Assembly: GCA_022828595.1 (NCBI GenBank)
Contig: JAKGHH010000005.1
Location: 59,143,655 to 59,207,654, forward strand
Direction of reading: 5' to 3'
Length of the DNA: 64,000 nucleotides
DNA from: Nelumbo lutea
Lineage: Eukaryota; Streptophyta; Magnoliopsida; Proteales; Nelumbonaceae
The stretch's first letter is position 1. Every line of letters begins with the position of its first letter. Below, one piece after another: positions 21,501-29,022 of the stretch. The notes under the pieces are model-generated. The model did not search any database. It worked only from the letters and a program-made list of their open reading frames with translations, and was not told the DNA's origin. The position numbers were made by a program, and so were the translations under genes.

Positions 21501-24500
21501 CCCCGTTTTGAACTATTGTGTATATGCGGTTAAGGCTGCATACATTTGTCCCTCCCGAGACCCTGCATTGGTAGGGATGGCACTGGGGCCCCACCCCACC
21601 CTGCCCTGAATGGGGTGGGTTTTTCCCAATCTTAAATGGGGACGGGGAAAATATTTTTGCTTTGAACCAGGGATGGGGGCGGGGACGGGGTTTGCATATA
21701 ATTCCTTGAACCCACCCTGAACCCGATGGATGGTAAATTAGTAAAATAGCCCAAGGTTTAGTATTATTTTTTAAAATATCTCTAACTTTTCCCCAAATTC
21801 CTAAAATCCTAGGATCCCATAATTCCATTTCTAAAATACCTCCAAATTGTCATAATCCAATTCTTATAATAGTCCCAAATTCCCATAATTCTATTTCTAA
21901 AATATCTTGAAATTAAATGTATTTTTAGGTGGTTATTTCGGGGTGGGGAAATTTGGGGATTCTCGGTCCCCAATGGGGGTGGATGCCTTGCCCCAAACCC
22001 ACCCAATTGCCATTCATGCACATTGGTGGTGGAAGCCTTGTGCATTGGGCCTGCCCTTTATGTGGTAAAGTAGGGATGGCAATTTTCCTCATCCCTGCTA
22101 GGTACCCGGCCTCTCCGACCCAATGGAGTCAGGGATGGTGATGGGGATTAATAGGGATCCTTGTTTAGGGACGGCAATGGGGATGGGGATTGAAGTCCCC
22201 GGCCCCGCTCTGCCTCGACCCCAATTATATATATCAATTATTGTTTACATTAAATATATATTATAACATTATTTATAACATTATCTATATTATATATGTA
22301 TCAAAATATATTTAAAATATTATTTAGGGTAAATCTCTTAAACTACCCCTACTGTTCACGTAATTGACATGTGGTACCCTTACTGTGCTTAGCTATTGTC
22401 TTGCGGTACCCTTAAATTTTCTGACAAGTGTCATCGTTGTTAAGTGCTAACGGAAGGAAACGAAATGTTGAATTTGCCCTTTATTATTTATCAAATTTTC
22501 AAAATAAAACCCAACTAATAAAAACCCCTGGTTTCCAAGTTTTTTCAAAGCTTTACTTGATACCATCACCGGGGCTATTCAAGTTTTCTGTTGGAAGTTG
22601 CAGCGGTCCCGGTATATGCCTAATCCAAACCAATTTTTTAATCAAATAGCAGCTTTCACATTCATCCTCTCTCTCTCTCTCTCTCCGTGAAAAACTTCTA
22701 CCCTTGTATTGTCTGTTGCTGATTTTCAACATACCCAGCATCCTTGTTCTGTATCAGAAGTCAATATTAATAACGCTTTTTACTGATAAAGTTTGCTGCA
22801 AGATCAATAGTGAACGAGGTGCCTCTTATTTACCTCCACATTACTGTTAGAATCGATTAATCTCTCCGCAACAAGAGAAAGCAATTTTTGTAGACACTTA
22901 AGATGTATTGACACTCAAATTCAAGTTGTTTTTCAAAAGAAGAACATTACCTGTTATACAGGAATAGTTTTTCATTAAAAACAGAAGACAAATTTGAAAA
23001 AAACAGACGAAAATGAAATTGATGAAATAAATAAAATATCATTCTGTTGGAATCATATCATCTAGTAAAAAAAGCATTGGTGTCGTGTTGGGAGGACACT
23101 GAAGGAGTCAGATTGTTGAGAAGATGGTGAGGAGTCAGATTTCTTCTTTTTCTGTGTGTAAAAGTGTTGGGAGGACACTGAAGGGAAGAAATCCAACAAA
23201 GTAAGGAATACTATTCTCACCAGAACTAGTGTCTTAGAATAGCCATCTTCCCACAGAAGCAGGGGAAAGCTGAAAATGATGCACCAAGAGGATTTTCAGA
23301 GGAGATGGAGTGGACTTGGGGGGTTTTCTGAAGAGAGATGAATTACAGAAGTTCTTGATCGACCGAGCTGCTGTGCCTGAGAGTACCCACAGAAACAAGA
23401 ACGGCACGGAGGAGACGCCAATGACTGAAGAGAACGAATCTGAAGTGGTATCCTGAAGCAGAGACAACTCTTGTCTGAAGCGGTGACATGAAGAGGACGA
23501 ATCTGAAGTGGTAACCTGAAGCTGTAAACGTCAACTCTTGTCTTCTTGTAGAAAAAAAGGACAAATTTGTTTCAATTTCCAAAACTCAGTCTCTTTGGCA
23601 AGCAACCATCTCGACCAAGAAAGCACCTTACAACGCTTTGCTAACGGTTTCAAACTGCAACCTCAGTCTCCACAGCAAGCTACAATTGAGAGTAACTGTA
23701 TGGAATTCAATACCGGTGACTGCCCGCAACCAAGGGGGATCGTTCTCGGTGAAAATTCAGAAAATTCAACAGTGGTATGGAATTCAATAACGGTGACGGC
23801 CCGCAATCGCCTTACCCCTGTTTATTGTGAGCATGACTTGGTGTTGTACCCATTGTTATCAGTCAAGCCTACGAGTTCGACTACTCCGGCACCCGGGCAT
23901 GCAAGGCTCTCAAGGAAGAAGGATACAAAATGATTCTCATCAACTCCAACCCGGCTACAATCATGACCGATCCTGACATGGCAGATAAGACCTTGTCCCT
24001 TGACATGGTGGTGTTCCGTCATCCGGGAGGTGGCCGTGGTGTTCTGTGGTCACCGCAATTGTCATTGGTGATGGTGTTTTAACAGCAGGGTGAACAATAA
24101 GGGTATTTTAGGAATTTTAAAATAATTAACATTCACGTGATGTCACATGTGAATGGAGTGTGGCAAAAAATTAACGGCGCAAGGGAGGTGTTAGACAATT
24201 GTCAGAAAACTTAAGGGTACCGCAAGACTAGTTAAACAATACAGGTACCACGTGTCAATTACGTGAAAAGTAGGTGTAGTTTAAGAGATTTACTCTATTA
24301 TTTATAGTTTAAAATTTTCCTTTATTTTAACTTTTTAAGTAAATCTATTTTCCAAAAAAATATTTTTGATTAAAAATTTTCGAGGATTTGGGTCCCCACA
24401 GGGAACTCGTCTCTGCCAGGGATTGGGGATGGAGGGTAGCTTTTATCACTGATTCACTGGAAGGGGTCGTGGTTGGGGATGGGGATGGGGATTTGTTTCA

Positions 24501-27500
24501 AAGTCAGGGTCGGGGGTGGGAATATGGGCCCTAGTCCCCACCCCAAACCCGCCCTGTTGCCATTGTGAGTAAAGCTATAGACTTGCTTGTGTTTTAGGTT
24601 AGGTAAAGAGCATATTCCTGTGTTTTATTTGGTGAATTGGTGTTAGGATTTGGGATGGAAGAAGCATATTCTCGTGTCTTATTTGAAGTTGCGATTTGGG
24701 ATGGAAGTAGAAGAATGAACTTTTGTGATTCAAAGTTCCTCTTGCGTTTATGTTATATGGACTGGAGTATGCAGGGGGGAAAGATGTGTATTAGCTCAAA
24801 ATCCATGGGGGTCACAACCTGCTACTTACATTCACAGGAACGTGTTACAATGGATTAATGGAATCAATGAAGGGACTCTTCTCTCCTATCAAGCCTGGCA
24901 TTCAGTGATTTTCCTATCAAGATTTATTTCTTGTTGCCCTGTGCTAGATTAGTTTTGTAGATGAATTGGTGCTCAATGGGTATCAATGTGCCCCATTTGA
25001 TGATTGGTTTGTACCATGTGCCTAAGGTGTAGCCCATCTTTGAAATCATGTTGCATGCTTTGTTCATTCTCTACCCCTCACCCCTTTCTCTGCCACTTAC
25101 ACAATCTTTTTTTTTTTATTTTTTTTCTGTTTTAAGGGAGGTGTAAGCATGGAAATGAGCCAATTGACATTACATCTTTTAGGGGTGAGCTCTACTTGTG
25201 TTTATTGGTCTGCCCATCCATTTTGTATGGGAAGTGAGCGTGATTCACAATTAGATAGAAAGATATAAACTGAGTTTTTTAGATTATAATGACTTTATTA
25301 ATGAAACCTTACCAAAATTAGATTCTTCAGCTAGGAAACTGCATTTATGAGAAGAGGAGTTCAGGAACTCTCTCTAGCAAGGCCACCTTTTCTTTTCAAT
25401 TATTTTTTAGTCTCATTTATATCCAAGGTTGGATCCAGCAATCTCTGCTATTTGTGAGTTCTTTCATCTGTTTGAAGTTGATTGAGTTTGCCCTTCTTCA
25501 GTCGGGTCCTTGCCTGGCCTGCGTTTCTACAAGGAGATAGAGGAATTATTTATGGAATGACATTTTTGCTATTTGTTGAAGTCATAGTTGTCAAGGTGAC
25601 GCCTAGCGACAAAGCAGCCTTTGAGGCTCGCCTCGCCTAATTGCCAAGCAGTTTTTTACTTCCTACTATAAAATACTTCTTTGTTCATTCTTTTTTTGAG
25701 ATTATAATTATAAAATAGACATTGTTATACTAAAATAATCATTTGGGTGTTTATATACTAATTTCTTTTTATTGTTTTTTTATTTATTAGGGTTTAATCA
25801 ACACAAACATTGCTAAATGCTGTATTGAACCCTCAAAGACTTAAAACCTGAACCAATAAGGAAGAACTTAAATTTTATCTAGTCAGCACATTTTATTCGT
25901 CCATATATTCTTCTACTTCTTCTTCTACTACTACTGCTACTTTATACTTTAATATGAACTTTATACGTTTCTTATGAAAATTATGAATAATTGTTAAGGA
26001 AATATGGTTATGGTACCTAGGGAACTACCCTGGGATCTATGTTTTCAACATAAAAGAATCCATCGCCTAGGCGATGCCTAGGTGCCCGCCTAGGTGACAA
26101 GGCGCTCCCCAATCGACTAGCCTTGGGGATTTTAATATATTAAAGGATTTCTCAAGGAGAAAGAATGCCTTTTGCATCTGTATTAATACTAGAATTCTTT
26201 GATAGAATGGACTCTAGCAATGAAAAGAGTCAATGTTTTAAAAACCGATGTGGATGTTGAACTGTTTTTGCCTCTTGGGTTATGGGTCACTGGTTCGACT
26301 ATTTGGGTCAAATGGGTCAGACTGTACCACATTAGTTAAAAATGGGTGAAATGGGTCAGCCATGACCCTTGGCTGGTTCGGTCATACCTCAATAAGCGTT
26401 TTTGTTAAAAACTGGTGAAAACTGGTTGATTGGCCGGTTTAACTAGAAAACTGGTGAATTGGTCCCAGTTTCATAAAACCGTCTAGGTCCTTGAACAATT
26501 GAAATTTTAAAATGTGTTTAAGAAGAGGTGAACCCATGACCTCTTATTTCTATATATTGCTTAATTACCATTAACTTACCTCTTGTTTTAATTAATGACT
26601 TTTTATTGTACATATTACTTTATTGTGCACGTATTTTAAAGAAAATGTAAATTACAAGACTTGAACCCTAGTGGGTGATTCTATTAGAGCTGAGATTTCA
26701 GCTGTTATCGAAGGAACTCAAAGGGTGCTTGAACATCATCAAATTGGTCATAGAGGATGACTCTTAACTGGTAGTGGATTGGCTCAAAAAAGATACAGCT
26801 AATTTTTGGAACTACAGCAATGAGAAGAGGAATTTCAATTGGTTGACTAAGAATATTGAGGTGAAGATGAGTTGGGTTAAAAGAAATGCCAACTCGTTTG
26901 CTGATGGGTTAGCTAGCTAAACAGGGGGTGGCTAAGGACTCTTTATTTTGGGCTTTCTTGTAATTTTTCCTTTGTCTTCTTGTTTTGGATAGGGGAGATA
27001 AGAGAGGTTATCTCCCCTTTATTGTACTCTTTATCTTCCCTCTGTTATTAATGAAATCTTTGAGTTATTGATAAAAAACCCTACTCATTTACTTTAAAAA
27101 TTAAAGAATTTGCTATCCATCATATTTAAATATATTAAAAGTTGTAAAGTATAGTATATATAGTATTTGTATGACCTGTAATATATATATATGCCACTCA
27201 TCACGGTTTGACCTCCGGTTGAACCTCTGATCCGTGAACCTCTCACTTCTCCGGTTCTATGCCTGGTTCGGTTCTTTGAACATTAATATTTTTTAATTCA
27301 GTTTTTATTATTTTTTTATTTTTTAAAATGCTAAAAATTGCAATTTGATGCCAAAAAAGGGTTTTTTTTGGCGAAAATATTGGGGCAAGGTGCCTTTGGC
27401 CCCTTAACACCCAAGGTTCTCAAAAAGTTGCCCAAAATATATATAAAAAAAAAAACCCAATTGGACATCCGAGAACAAAGTTATGGCCTCCAGAAGTTTG

Positions 27501-28348
27501 CACCTACATTGAGTGTGCAACCGTGAGCCAGTGAGCAGGCTGAACGGGTCAGGGTCAATTTAAGCCACCCACGTTGGGCGGTTTTTGATTAAGTCAATAG
27601 GCTTTGATCAAATTCTGGGTTTAAGCCAAACTGGACCTGGAATCATGGCTGGGTGGTGGTTTGGATGGTTCAACCAGTTTGGGGCAACGATGGGTTGAAA
27701 ACACTGCAAAAGACTTGCTGATTTTCATATATTGCTTTAGTGGCGCTTATTTTTCTATTTAGCTGAGTTTCATGCAAAAGTGGCCATGTAAGGGGGACCA
27801 TATGAAATATTGGTAAAAAAGGTGGCCATATAAAATTGGATTTTAACAGTATTGCACGAAACATGGACTATTTTCTCTTGTCAATTCATATTTTGATATG
27901 TTTTTTGCTCAATAGTTTTTATATTTTTCATTTTTGGTTGGAATCTCTTGCACTATATAGTCCTTTTGACCGGAAATTAGCATCTAGGTCCCCTCAACAA
28001 AAAAGACGAAAAAGGCTCATTTTTGTTGCGCCATTCGCTGCCACTGTACCTACCTGTTGCTATACTTGTGCGGAACTGAAGTGTCGATACAATTTTCTTG
28101 CAGGTCAAGATCTCACTGATGTAAGGAGTATACCTCGTACGCCACCTCCATATGATAGACCTGAAAACCCATTACCGACAAATGAGCAACAGAGAACCCC
28201 CAATGGGAAGGCAGTTGCTCCAGCTGTTGCTGGAAGGGCTCCCGTCAAGTCAGCTGCCTCACGGTTGCTTGGCATACCTCATTGTCTTAGGGTGAGGTTG
28301 CTCTTGCTGCTTCTACTGCTGATATGCCTATTTGTTTCTGCCGTCTAA
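9433..28348 (+). CDS. GPI-anchored A1-type aspartic protease (aspartic proteinase-like protein 1 type), 9 exons, 5' exon(s) missing
   Basis: This is a pepsin-family endopeptidase resembling Arabidopsis aspartic proteinase-like protein 1. Exons are 9433-9571, 18207-18448, 18566-18793, 18932-19070, 19164-19231, 19346-19448, 20829-20889, 21004-21075 and 28104-28348. Every junction is GT-AG and the phases fit throughout, giving about 432 codons with no stop. Catalytic motifs are [10 protein letters not shown] (exon 1 here) and [11 protein letters not shown]. Paired cysteines typical of plant A1 proteases are present ([27 protein letters not shown]). The C-terminus is a Pro/Thr-rich linker followed by a Leu-rich hydrophobic tail, as in GPI-anchored members. 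The first exon starts mid-codon, so exon(s) encoding the signal peptide and propeptide lie upstream, either beyond LINE A/B or lost. Introns of 8.6 and 7.0 kb are packed with transposons. Conserved exons argue that the gene works, if the 5' end exists. Confidence 0.92.
9572..10159. other. Intron sequence, no feature recognised
   Basis: This is the first 590 bases of the 8.6-kb intron. It is AT-rich with no long open frame, and I see no repeat with a partner in this window. Confidence 0.5.
10160..11248 (+). mobile_element. RTE-type LINE C-terminal relic, split by a MITE
   Basis: Before the MITE (about 10,170-10,319) the DNA encodes NEII, GVTPKG and SRLRWFGQVKR, and after it (from 11,124) [12 protein letters not shown] and [10 protein letters not shown]. 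Together these form the C-terminal end of plant RTE-type LINE polyproteins. Several stops mark it as old. The reading order is continuous once the 796-bp MITE and one target duplication are removed. Confidence 0.75.
10320..11115. mobile_element. hAT-like non-autonomous element, copy 1
   Basis: Terminal inverted repeats are CATAGTTGTCAAGG (start) and CCTTGAAAACTATG (end), matching 13 of 14 bases. Flanks are ATAAGAAG (10,312-10,319) and GTAAGAAG (11,116-11,123), an 8-bp target duplication with one mismatch. Subterminal blocks rich in GCCTAG/TAGGC complement each other. There is no transposase. A related copy lies at 25,583-26,125. The 8-bp duplication points to the hAT superfamily. Confidence 0.78.
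11250..11400 (+). mobile_element. Au-type SINE-like relic
   Basis: A tRNA-like A-box region (GTGCTTGGTGTAATGGTAAA) is followed by the weakly conserved Au-SINE body, including TTTGTGCAAAAA and CCCTCCCAAGACCCCTGCC. The 3' end is missing. The identification rests on the order of these blocks, and divergence is high. Confidence 0.45.
11472..11850 (+). repeat. Copia 5' LTR
   Basis: It starts TGTAGAGAACACTGATGTGG and ends GATCTTCTAC. It contains TATAAATATTAAGAG as a TATA region near 11,680 and a pyrimidine-rich U5. It is the same length as the 3' copy. Confidence 0.93.
11852..11863 (+). other. Copia primer binding site (initiator Met-tRNA)
   Basis: TGGTATCAGAGC is complementary to the 3' end of plant initiator methionine tRNA. 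It sits one base after the 5' LTR and is the usual primer for plant Copia elements. Confidence 0.9.
12668..16893 (+). pseudogene. Copia gag-pol polyprotein, broken
   Basis: An ATG at 12,668 opens gag, and TAG interrupts it just before [11 protein letters not shown]. Gag changes frame near 13,020 and carries [18 protein letters not shown], a knuckle-like motif. Protease is DSGASDHMT (13,693). Integrase has the [15 protein letters not shown] zinc motif, then HTDVWGP and AERMNR, with stops at 14,410 and 14,482. RT has [13 protein letters not shown] and [11 protein letters not shown], with a frameshift near 15,700. RNase H has [23 protein letters not shown] and [10 protein letters not shown]. The frame stops within the first bases of the 3' LTR. 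No complete enzyme set can be made. Confidence 0.92.
16871..16878 (+). other. Copia polypurine tract
   Basis: AGGGGGGG lies directly before the 3' LTR, the expected plus-strand primer site. Confidence 0.85.
16879..17257 (+). repeat. Copia 3' LTR, followed by a second PBS-like block
   Basis: It is 379 bp like the 5' LTR and also ends GATCTTCTAC. Unusually, TTGGTATCAGAGC (17,258-17,270) follows immediately, repeating the PBS that should occur only after the 5' LTR. Confidence 0.92.
17271..18206. other. Intron remainder, no feature recognised
   Basis: This is AT-rich intronic sequence between the Copia element and the next protease exon. Open frames at 17,343-17,525 and 17,814-18,044 show no domain. 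Confidence 0.5.
18207..18448 (+). CDS. Aspartic protease exon 3-equivalent
   Basis: It encodes [20 protein letters not shown], then the Cys-rich insert and [13 protein letters not shown], typical of plant A1 proteases. The acceptor is TTATGCAG and the donor is GG|GTGTGT, leaving two bases of a Gly codon. Confidence 0.92.
18566..18793 (+). CDS. Aspartic protease exon 4-equivalent
   Basis: It begins with [20 protein letters not shown] and continues through [11 protein letters not shown] and the conserved FGDQG strand. The acceptor is AATGCAG and the donor is TA|GTATGT. Confidence 0.92.
18932..19070 (+). CDS. Aspartic protease exon 5-equivalent, second catalytic Asp
   Basis: It encodes [14 protein letters not shown] and then [16 protein letters not shown], with the second catalytic Asp in DSGSS. 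The acceptor is GGTTCAG and the donor is GAG|GTTATT, a weak but GT-type site. Confidence 0.92.
19164..19231 (+). CDS. Aspartic protease exon 6-equivalent
   Basis: This short exon encodes [20 protein letters not shown] and then EP. The acceptor is GATAATAG and the donor is CCCAG|GTACAT. The phase joins exactly to the next exon as a Ser codon. Confidence 0.88.
19346..19448 (+). CDS. Aspartic protease exon 7-equivalent
   Basis: It encodes [20 protein letters not shown], then [14 protein letters not shown]. The acceptor is GTGATAG and the donor is CAG|GTATAT. Confidence 0.9.
19449..20828. other. Protease intron, no feature recognised
   Basis: This is a 1.4-kb intron. A fragment around 20,025-20,300 looks like old repeat, but I cannot assign it. 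No open frame has a recognisable domain. Confidence 0.5.
20829..20889 (+). CDS. Aspartic protease exon 8-equivalent
   Basis: It encodes [20 protein letters not shown], a conserved C-terminal strand of the protease fold. The acceptor is TGTGCAG and the donor is GGAC|GTAAGT. Confidence 0.9.
21004..21075 (+). CDS. Aspartic protease exon 9-equivalent
   Basis: It encodes [20 protein letters not shown] and then SRSN, the canonical end of the A1 catalytic domain. The acceptor is AATGCAG and the donor is AATT|GTGAGT, leaving one base of a Cys codon completed 7 kb downstream. Confidence 0.9.
21515..22062 (+). mobile_element. Au-type SINE interrupted by a MITE
   Basis: The left part carries TTAAGGCTGCATACATTTGT and CCCTCCCGAGACCCTGCATT, and the right part (22,019-22,060) carries GGAAGCCTTGTGCATTGGGC and CTGCCCTTT. 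Together they give the conserved 3' half of Au SINEs. The interruption is exactly the MITE at 21,572-22,018. Confidence 0.65.
21572..22018. mobile_element. hAT-like MITE E1 (TAGGGATGGCA family)
   Basis: It starts TAGGGATGGCACTGGGGC and ends CCCAATTGCCATTCATG. Flanks share CATTGG (21,566-21,571 and 22,021-22,026), consistent with a decayed 8-bp duplication TGCATTGG/CACATTGG. It is GC-rich at both ends with AT-rich interior and no coding sequence. A relative lies immediately downstream. Confidence 0.62.
22327..22435. repeat. Pack-MULE left terminal inverted repeat
   Basis: It reads GGGTAAATCTCTTAAACTAC and on to a block with CTTGCGGTACCCTTAA and TTTTCTGACAA. Its complement recurs at the right end with scattered mismatches and small indels. 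Confidence 0.88.
23835..24005 (+). pseudogene. carB: Captured carbamoyl-phosphate synthase large-chain fragment
   Basis: The plus strand encodes [20 protein letters not shown], then [20 protein letters not shown] and DPDMADKT. This is the conserved start of the carB ATP-grasp synthase (consensus [20 protein letters not shown] and [13 protein letters not shown]). Upstream bases resemble a mutated MILGAG strand. The homology stops after MADKT, and the frame continues into unrelated sequence to a TAA near 24,082. The normal protein makes carbamoyl phosphate for arginine and pyrimidine synthesis in plastids; this piece of about 55 residues cannot. Confidence 0.88.
24185..24295. repeat. Pack-MULE right terminal inverted repeat
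   Basis: It contains TTGTCAGAAAACTTAAGGGT, ACCGCAAGACTAG, then GTCAATTACGTGAAAAG, ending GTAGTTTAAGAGATTTACTC. This is the inverted counterpart of the left end. Confidence 0.88.
24575..25582. other. Intron sequence, no feature recognised
   Basis: This part of the last protease intron shows a local duplication of TTTGGGATGGAAG (about 24,648 and 24,694) but no coding domain or element ends. Confidence 0.45.
25583..26125. mobile_element. hAT-like non-autonomous element, copy 2, 3' end eroded
   Basis: It starts CATAGTTGTCAAGGTGACGC like the copy at 10,320 and shares its interior (GATTATAAT, AACCTGAACCAATA, then a CTTCT-rich tract). It shares the GCC/TAGG subterminal blocks, ending near ACTAGCCTTGG. 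The final inverted repeat is degraded, so the right edge and target duplication are unclear. Both copies lie in introns of the same gene. Confidence 0.68.
26231..27706 (+). mobile_element. Non-autonomous DNA element (repeat family X), copy A
   Basis: Ends are CAATGTTTTAAAAACCGATG and GGGTTGAAAACACTG, with GAAAAGAGT before and CAAAAGACT after (7 of 9 match, suggesting a 9-bp duplication). About 600 bases of it recur inverted at 30,210-30,805. It contains a later LINE insertion at 26,673-27,076. No transposase is visible. MULE affiliation is inferred only from the possible 9-bp duplication. Confidence 0.55.
26673..27076 (+). mobile_element. 5'-truncated L1 LINE (RNase H remnant and 3' UTR)
   Basis: It encodes decayed RNase H C-terminal pieces ([16 protein letters not shown] sequence near 26,890-26,915), then a 3' UTR ending GAGTTATTGATAAAA. 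Flanking AACCCTAGT (26,664-26,672) and AACCCTACT (27,077-27,085) form the target duplication. The related repeat copy at 30.2-30.8 kb lacks the insertion. Confidence 0.82.
28104..28348 (+). CDS. Aspartic protease terminal exon (GPI tail)
   Basis: The acceptor CTTGCAG is followed by (T)GTCAAGATCTC, completing the Cys codon. The exon encodes a Pro-rich linker ([19 protein letters not shown]) and then [15 protein letters not shown], a GPI-attachment hydrophobic tail, ending in TAA. It fits the family's C-terminus. Confidence 0.9.
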
Positions 28349-28660
28349 TTTGGGACAGTTCATATCCATCTATTAAGTTACACATGTAAATTGAATGTCT
28401 TCAAATTTTGTGTTATACCTGATATTTCTTCCTTCCAACTCTTGTTTTCATACGAGGCCATTGAATTGACTGAGGCGTTTAATCTCACTCGCTCTCTGCC
28501 TGTCCCCCGTTTTGGGTGTATATTTGTTCTCATTGTTACATTTTTTTTTTTTTTTTTTTTTTCTTTTTGAATGTAATTCAATCATTATTTGTGCAGTTCT
28601 GTCTTGGCTGATTTTCTCCTGACAAACTCGTTGAGTACAACCCGTGATCCAGCTACTGTT
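28349..28660 (+). other. Probable 3' UTR of the aspartic protease and adjoining sequence
   Basis: This is AT-rich sequence after the TAA, with a T24-like tract at about 28,540-28,562 and no open frame of note. I cannot fix the polyadenylation site. Confidence 0.4.
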
Positions 28661-28667
28661 AGGGGGG

Positions 28668-28833
28668 TCAATGGACCGGGTTTGTATTGGACCCTATCCG
28701 AATCAAAATCAAGTTGGAATGGATTGGACGGGCCAGTCCAGACTTAATGGCCTAAAGTATTTATTGGATTGGGTTAGATATGGTCCATCTGTATTGGATT
28801 TATGTTGAATGAAACCAATATCCGGTCCATTGA
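28668..28833. mobile_element. 166-bp MITE (TCAATGGACCGG ends) and a partial second copy
   Basis: Perfect 12-bp inverted ends are TCAATGGACCGG at 28,668-28,679 and CCGGTCCATTGA at 28,822-28,833. A diverged direct relative, starting TCAATGGACGAGG at 28,863, follows to about 29,022 without a clean end. The interior repeats ATTGGATT-type motifs. Confidence 0.6.
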
Positions 28834-29022
28834 TAGAAGATAAGACTATAAGAGTATGGGTGTCAATGGACGAGGTTTAAGTTGGATCTCATTAAATTCA
28901 AATCAATTTGAACTGAATGGATGGTCTTGACATTGTCCAAAGTGTTCATTAGATTGGATTAGATCCAATCCATCTGTAATGGACTCTTATTGGATCGGGT
29001 CGAGTTGGAATGGGTAACCCTC

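Larger units (their letters stand above)
22327..24295. mobile_element. Pack-MULE carrying a carB fragment
   Basis: This 1,969-bp element has long terminal inverted repeats of about 105 bp (left 22,327-22,435, right about 24,185-24,295; start GGGTAAATCTCTTAAACTAC). It has a perfect 9-bp target duplication TATTATTTA at 22,318-22,326 and 24,296-24,304. Long repeats plus a 9-bp duplication define Mutator-like elements. It encodes no transposase but contains part of a host carbamoyl-phosphate synthase large-chain gene (about 23,840-24,005). Several internal direct duplications occur (for example GTGTTGGGAGGACACTGAAG near 23,084 and 23,166). It lies in the last intron of the aspartic protease. Confidence 0.9.
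22071..24568. mobile_element. hAT-like MITE E2, split by a Pack-MULE
   Basis: It starts TAGGGATGGCAATTTTCC and ends CCCTGTTGCCATTGTGA, with GTAAAG on both sides (22,065-22,070 and 24,569-24,574). Without the inserted MULE it would be about 520 bp, close in size and end sequence to E1. Both E copies lie in direct orientation only about 50 bases apart. Confidence 0.6.

Noticed and set aside
23234..23582. Minus-strand frames with repeated [10 protein letters not shown] segments inside the Pack-MULE
   Set aside because: They arise from internal direct duplications in non-coding sequence and show no conserved domain.
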